Below the pieces are notes generated by a model that made no database searches, was not told the DNA's origin, and saw only the letters and a program-made list of their open reading frames with translations. The translations under genes were made by a program, and so were the position numbers. Of a stretch of 15,270 nt of DNA, positions 13,947 through 15,270 are shown one piece after another. The DNA comes from an uncultured Bacteroidota bacterium (GTDB lineage: Bacteria; Bacteroidota; Bacteroidia; Chitinophagales; Chitinophagaceae): contig CAIWHI010000234.1 of NCBI GenBank assembly GCA_903912435.1, positions 1 through 15,270 of the forward strand, in the 5' to 3' direction. Positions within the stretch are counted from its first letter, which is position 1; every line of letters begins with the position of its first letter.

Positions 13947-15270
13947 CTATTTCCTGATTGCCTTAAGGCTATATTGTTGGTTGTCAATTTTTACCTCAAT
14001 ATTATAGATACCAGGTATCAGATTGGTAGCATCAATAAACTCAGTATTTCGGCTGGCATTGATTACTTTCCCGGTTATATCAGAAACGGTTACCGAGTAA
14101 TTATCTGGTTTTGATCCAGTAAATACCAACTGCCACTGATGGTCTGTAGGGTTGGGTGAAAGCGATATTTTGCTTGTAGTTGCTGTGTTGTTGAAGGTAT
14201 TGATGCCGTCAGTTTTGCCTTTAATAGCGCATTCCCAAATTCCTCTGCCATAGGTAGCTACTCTTACTTTATTGTTTTTGTAATTAAGTTCCAGACAACT
14301 TGCAATAACATTTGGTAATCCGGAGCTATAGGGCACCCATGTGCCGGGTGAAGTAGAATCGGTATAATACACACCAATATCAGTACCTACGTATAATGCA
14401 CCGGGTGCGCTACTGTCTGTTGCAATGCAGGTAGTTGGCAGGTTGGGAAGGTTGTAGCTAATGTTAGTCCACGATGAGCCACCAGCCGTACTCATGTATA
14501 CTTTTTTGCCACTTGCATAGCCCGACATAGTTACATAAACCAACATAGGGTTGCTATAATCTATAGCCAGGTTGGTAATAGCTGCTGTGCCAACTGCTAA
14601 TCCGCTACCGGTAACGTTTGTCCAGGTAGTGCCATGATTAGAGGTACGCATTATGTGGTTGAAATCTGCTGCATAAATAACGTTAGAATCTGATGGTGAT
14701 ACCGCCATTGCAATTGCCCCATTCGGGAATGGGGTAGTTCCTGTAATGTCGTTATAGCTTACACCCCTGTCGGTGCTTCTATAGATATTTTTATAACCGC
14801 AATAGATAACATTTTTGTTGTGTGGGTCAAAGCAGAATGGCGTAACCCAGGCACCACTTTCGGTGGTTACGTTCATATAGGTGAAGGTATCACCACGGTC
14901 TAGGGAGAGCATCAATGTGCCATATTGCGATGATACAATCATTATGCTATCATTTATAGGGTTTATAGCAGTTGCCATACCATCTACACCAGCATATCTG
15001 TTATCCCACACTACACTATCATATTTTAGGCTGCCAATATCCTGTAATCCTGCCAACATCAGGTATGGGCTTTGCCTAGATGAGCTAACACCATATATCT
15101 GCGATATCATCAGCCCATTGGTCAGGTCCTGCCATGTATTGCCATCATTCCTGGTTACATATATACCCCCATCATTACCTGAATAGATAGTGGCTGGATG
15201 CTGATGGTTGATGGTTATTGCATGGTTGTCAAGGTGAACCACGTTGGTTGTATCTAGTCTTGCCCATACA
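13947..15270 (-). CDS. Secreted BNR/VPS10-like beta-propeller protein with T9SS type A sorting domain (5' end outside window)
   Basis: The frame stays open to the window edge; the GTG at 15242 is internal, and V-W-A-R-L-D-T-T-N precedes it. About 440 residues are visible. Asp-box-like turns recur: R-N-D-G-N-T-W, S-L-D-R-G-D-T-F, S-T-D-R-G-V-S-Y, S-N-H-G-T-T-W and S-T-A-G-G-S-S-W, each preceded by a V-I-Y-x-[AG] strand. With H-L-D-N-H-A near the start, S-G-N-D-G-G-I-Y and G-L-Q-D-I-G-S, this matches the sialidase/VPS10-like propellers often found in Bacteroidota secreted proteins. No sialidase catalytic residues are recognisable in the part present. The last ~74 residues are a sorting domain (L-S-P-N-P-T-D, V-S-D-I-T-G-K-V, P-G-I-Y-N-I-E-V) ending in Arg-Lys. 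It is a probable T9SS cargo with a binding or structural role. Confidence 0.92.
   Translation of the reverse strand, partial: VWARLDTTNVVHLDNHAITINHQHPATIYSGNDGGIYVTRNDGNTWQDLTNGLMISQIYGVSSSRQSPYLMLAGLQDIGSLKYDSVVWDNRYAGVDGMATAINPINDSIMIVSSQYGTLMLSLDRGDTFTYMNVTTESGAWVTPFCFDPHNKNVIYCGYKNIYRSTDRGVSYNDITGTTPFPNGAIAMAVSPSDSNVIYAADFNHIMRTSNHGTTWTNVTGSGLAVGTAAITNLAIDYSNPMLVYVTMSGYASGKKVYMSTAGGSSWTNISYNLPNLPTTCIATDSSAPGALYVGTDIGVYYTDSTSPGTWVPYSSGLPNVIASCLELNYKNNKVRVATYGRGIWECAIKGKTDGINTFNNTATTSKISLSPNPTDHQWQLVFTGSKPDNYSVTVSDITGKVINASRNTEFIDATNLIPGIYNIEVKIDNQQYSLKAIRK

Noticed and set aside
13960..13969. Palindrome GCCTTAAGGC near the convergent junction
   Set aside because: It lies within the end of the T9SS propeller gene (codons for S-L-K-A), has no loop for a hairpin, and no T run follows.
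15240..15242. GTG as a start codon of the minus-strand T9SS propeller gene
   Set aside because: The frame continues to the window edge with a family-like sequence (V-W-A-R-L-D-T-T-N), and no signal peptide follows this GTG.

Overview
The window looks like an ordinary, gene-dense chromosomal segment of a member of the Bacteroidota, most likely from the Chitinophagaceae or a close relative (inference). The evidence is: two secreted proteins with type IX secretion system (T9SS) type A C-terminal sorting domains; AT-rich DNA without clear Shine-Dalgarno sites; promoter-like TAnnTTTG boxes of the Bacteroidota type; signal peptides followed by Gln; and Bacteroidota-type DsbD and DUF445 proteins. 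No rRNA, tRNA, CRISPR array, transposase, phage gene or recognisable defence system was found.

Layout. Bases 1-2659 hold the 3' part of a very large repetitive surface or secreted protein with Ig-like repeats and a sorting domain, closed by a strong terminator. A kelch-like lipoprotein gene follows (2883-4496), also closed by a strong terminator. Two small unrecognised genes come next (4625-4930 and 5059-5523); the second is secreted. It meets a DUF445 membrane protein gene (5531-6133, minus strand) tail to tail. A polytopic membrane protein, probably DUF6427-like (6420-7406), and purQ (7527-8213) follow, each with its own promoter-like box. Then come a stand-alone DsbD N-terminal-like periplasmic protein (8393-8854) and a full-length DsbD-type transmembrane reductase (8943-11135), which form a paralogous pair. 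A short-period repeat patch (11137-11276) separates these from a probable two-gene unit: a COG2509-type FAD-dependent oxidoreductase (11398-12957) and a protein with a degenerate J-domain (12997-13944). The window ends with a minus-strand BNR/VPS10-like beta-propeller protein with a T9SS sorting domain, cut at its 5' end (13947-15270).

How the parts relate. The clearest functional theme is extracytoplasmic protein handling. Five products have export signals, two of the cargoes are T9SS substrates, and the DsbD pair would move reducing power from the cytoplasm to periplasmic thiols. The Ig-like repeat protein carries a regularly placed pair of cysteines in each repeat, so it is a plausible object of oxidative folding in the envelope. 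PurQ is housekeeping purine synthesis and appears alone here.

I did not find a convincing new multi-gene system. The points most worth a second look are the J-domain with HPG in place of HPD, the DsbD N-domain duplication, the cysteine-paired 219-base repeats, and the intergenic repeat patch.
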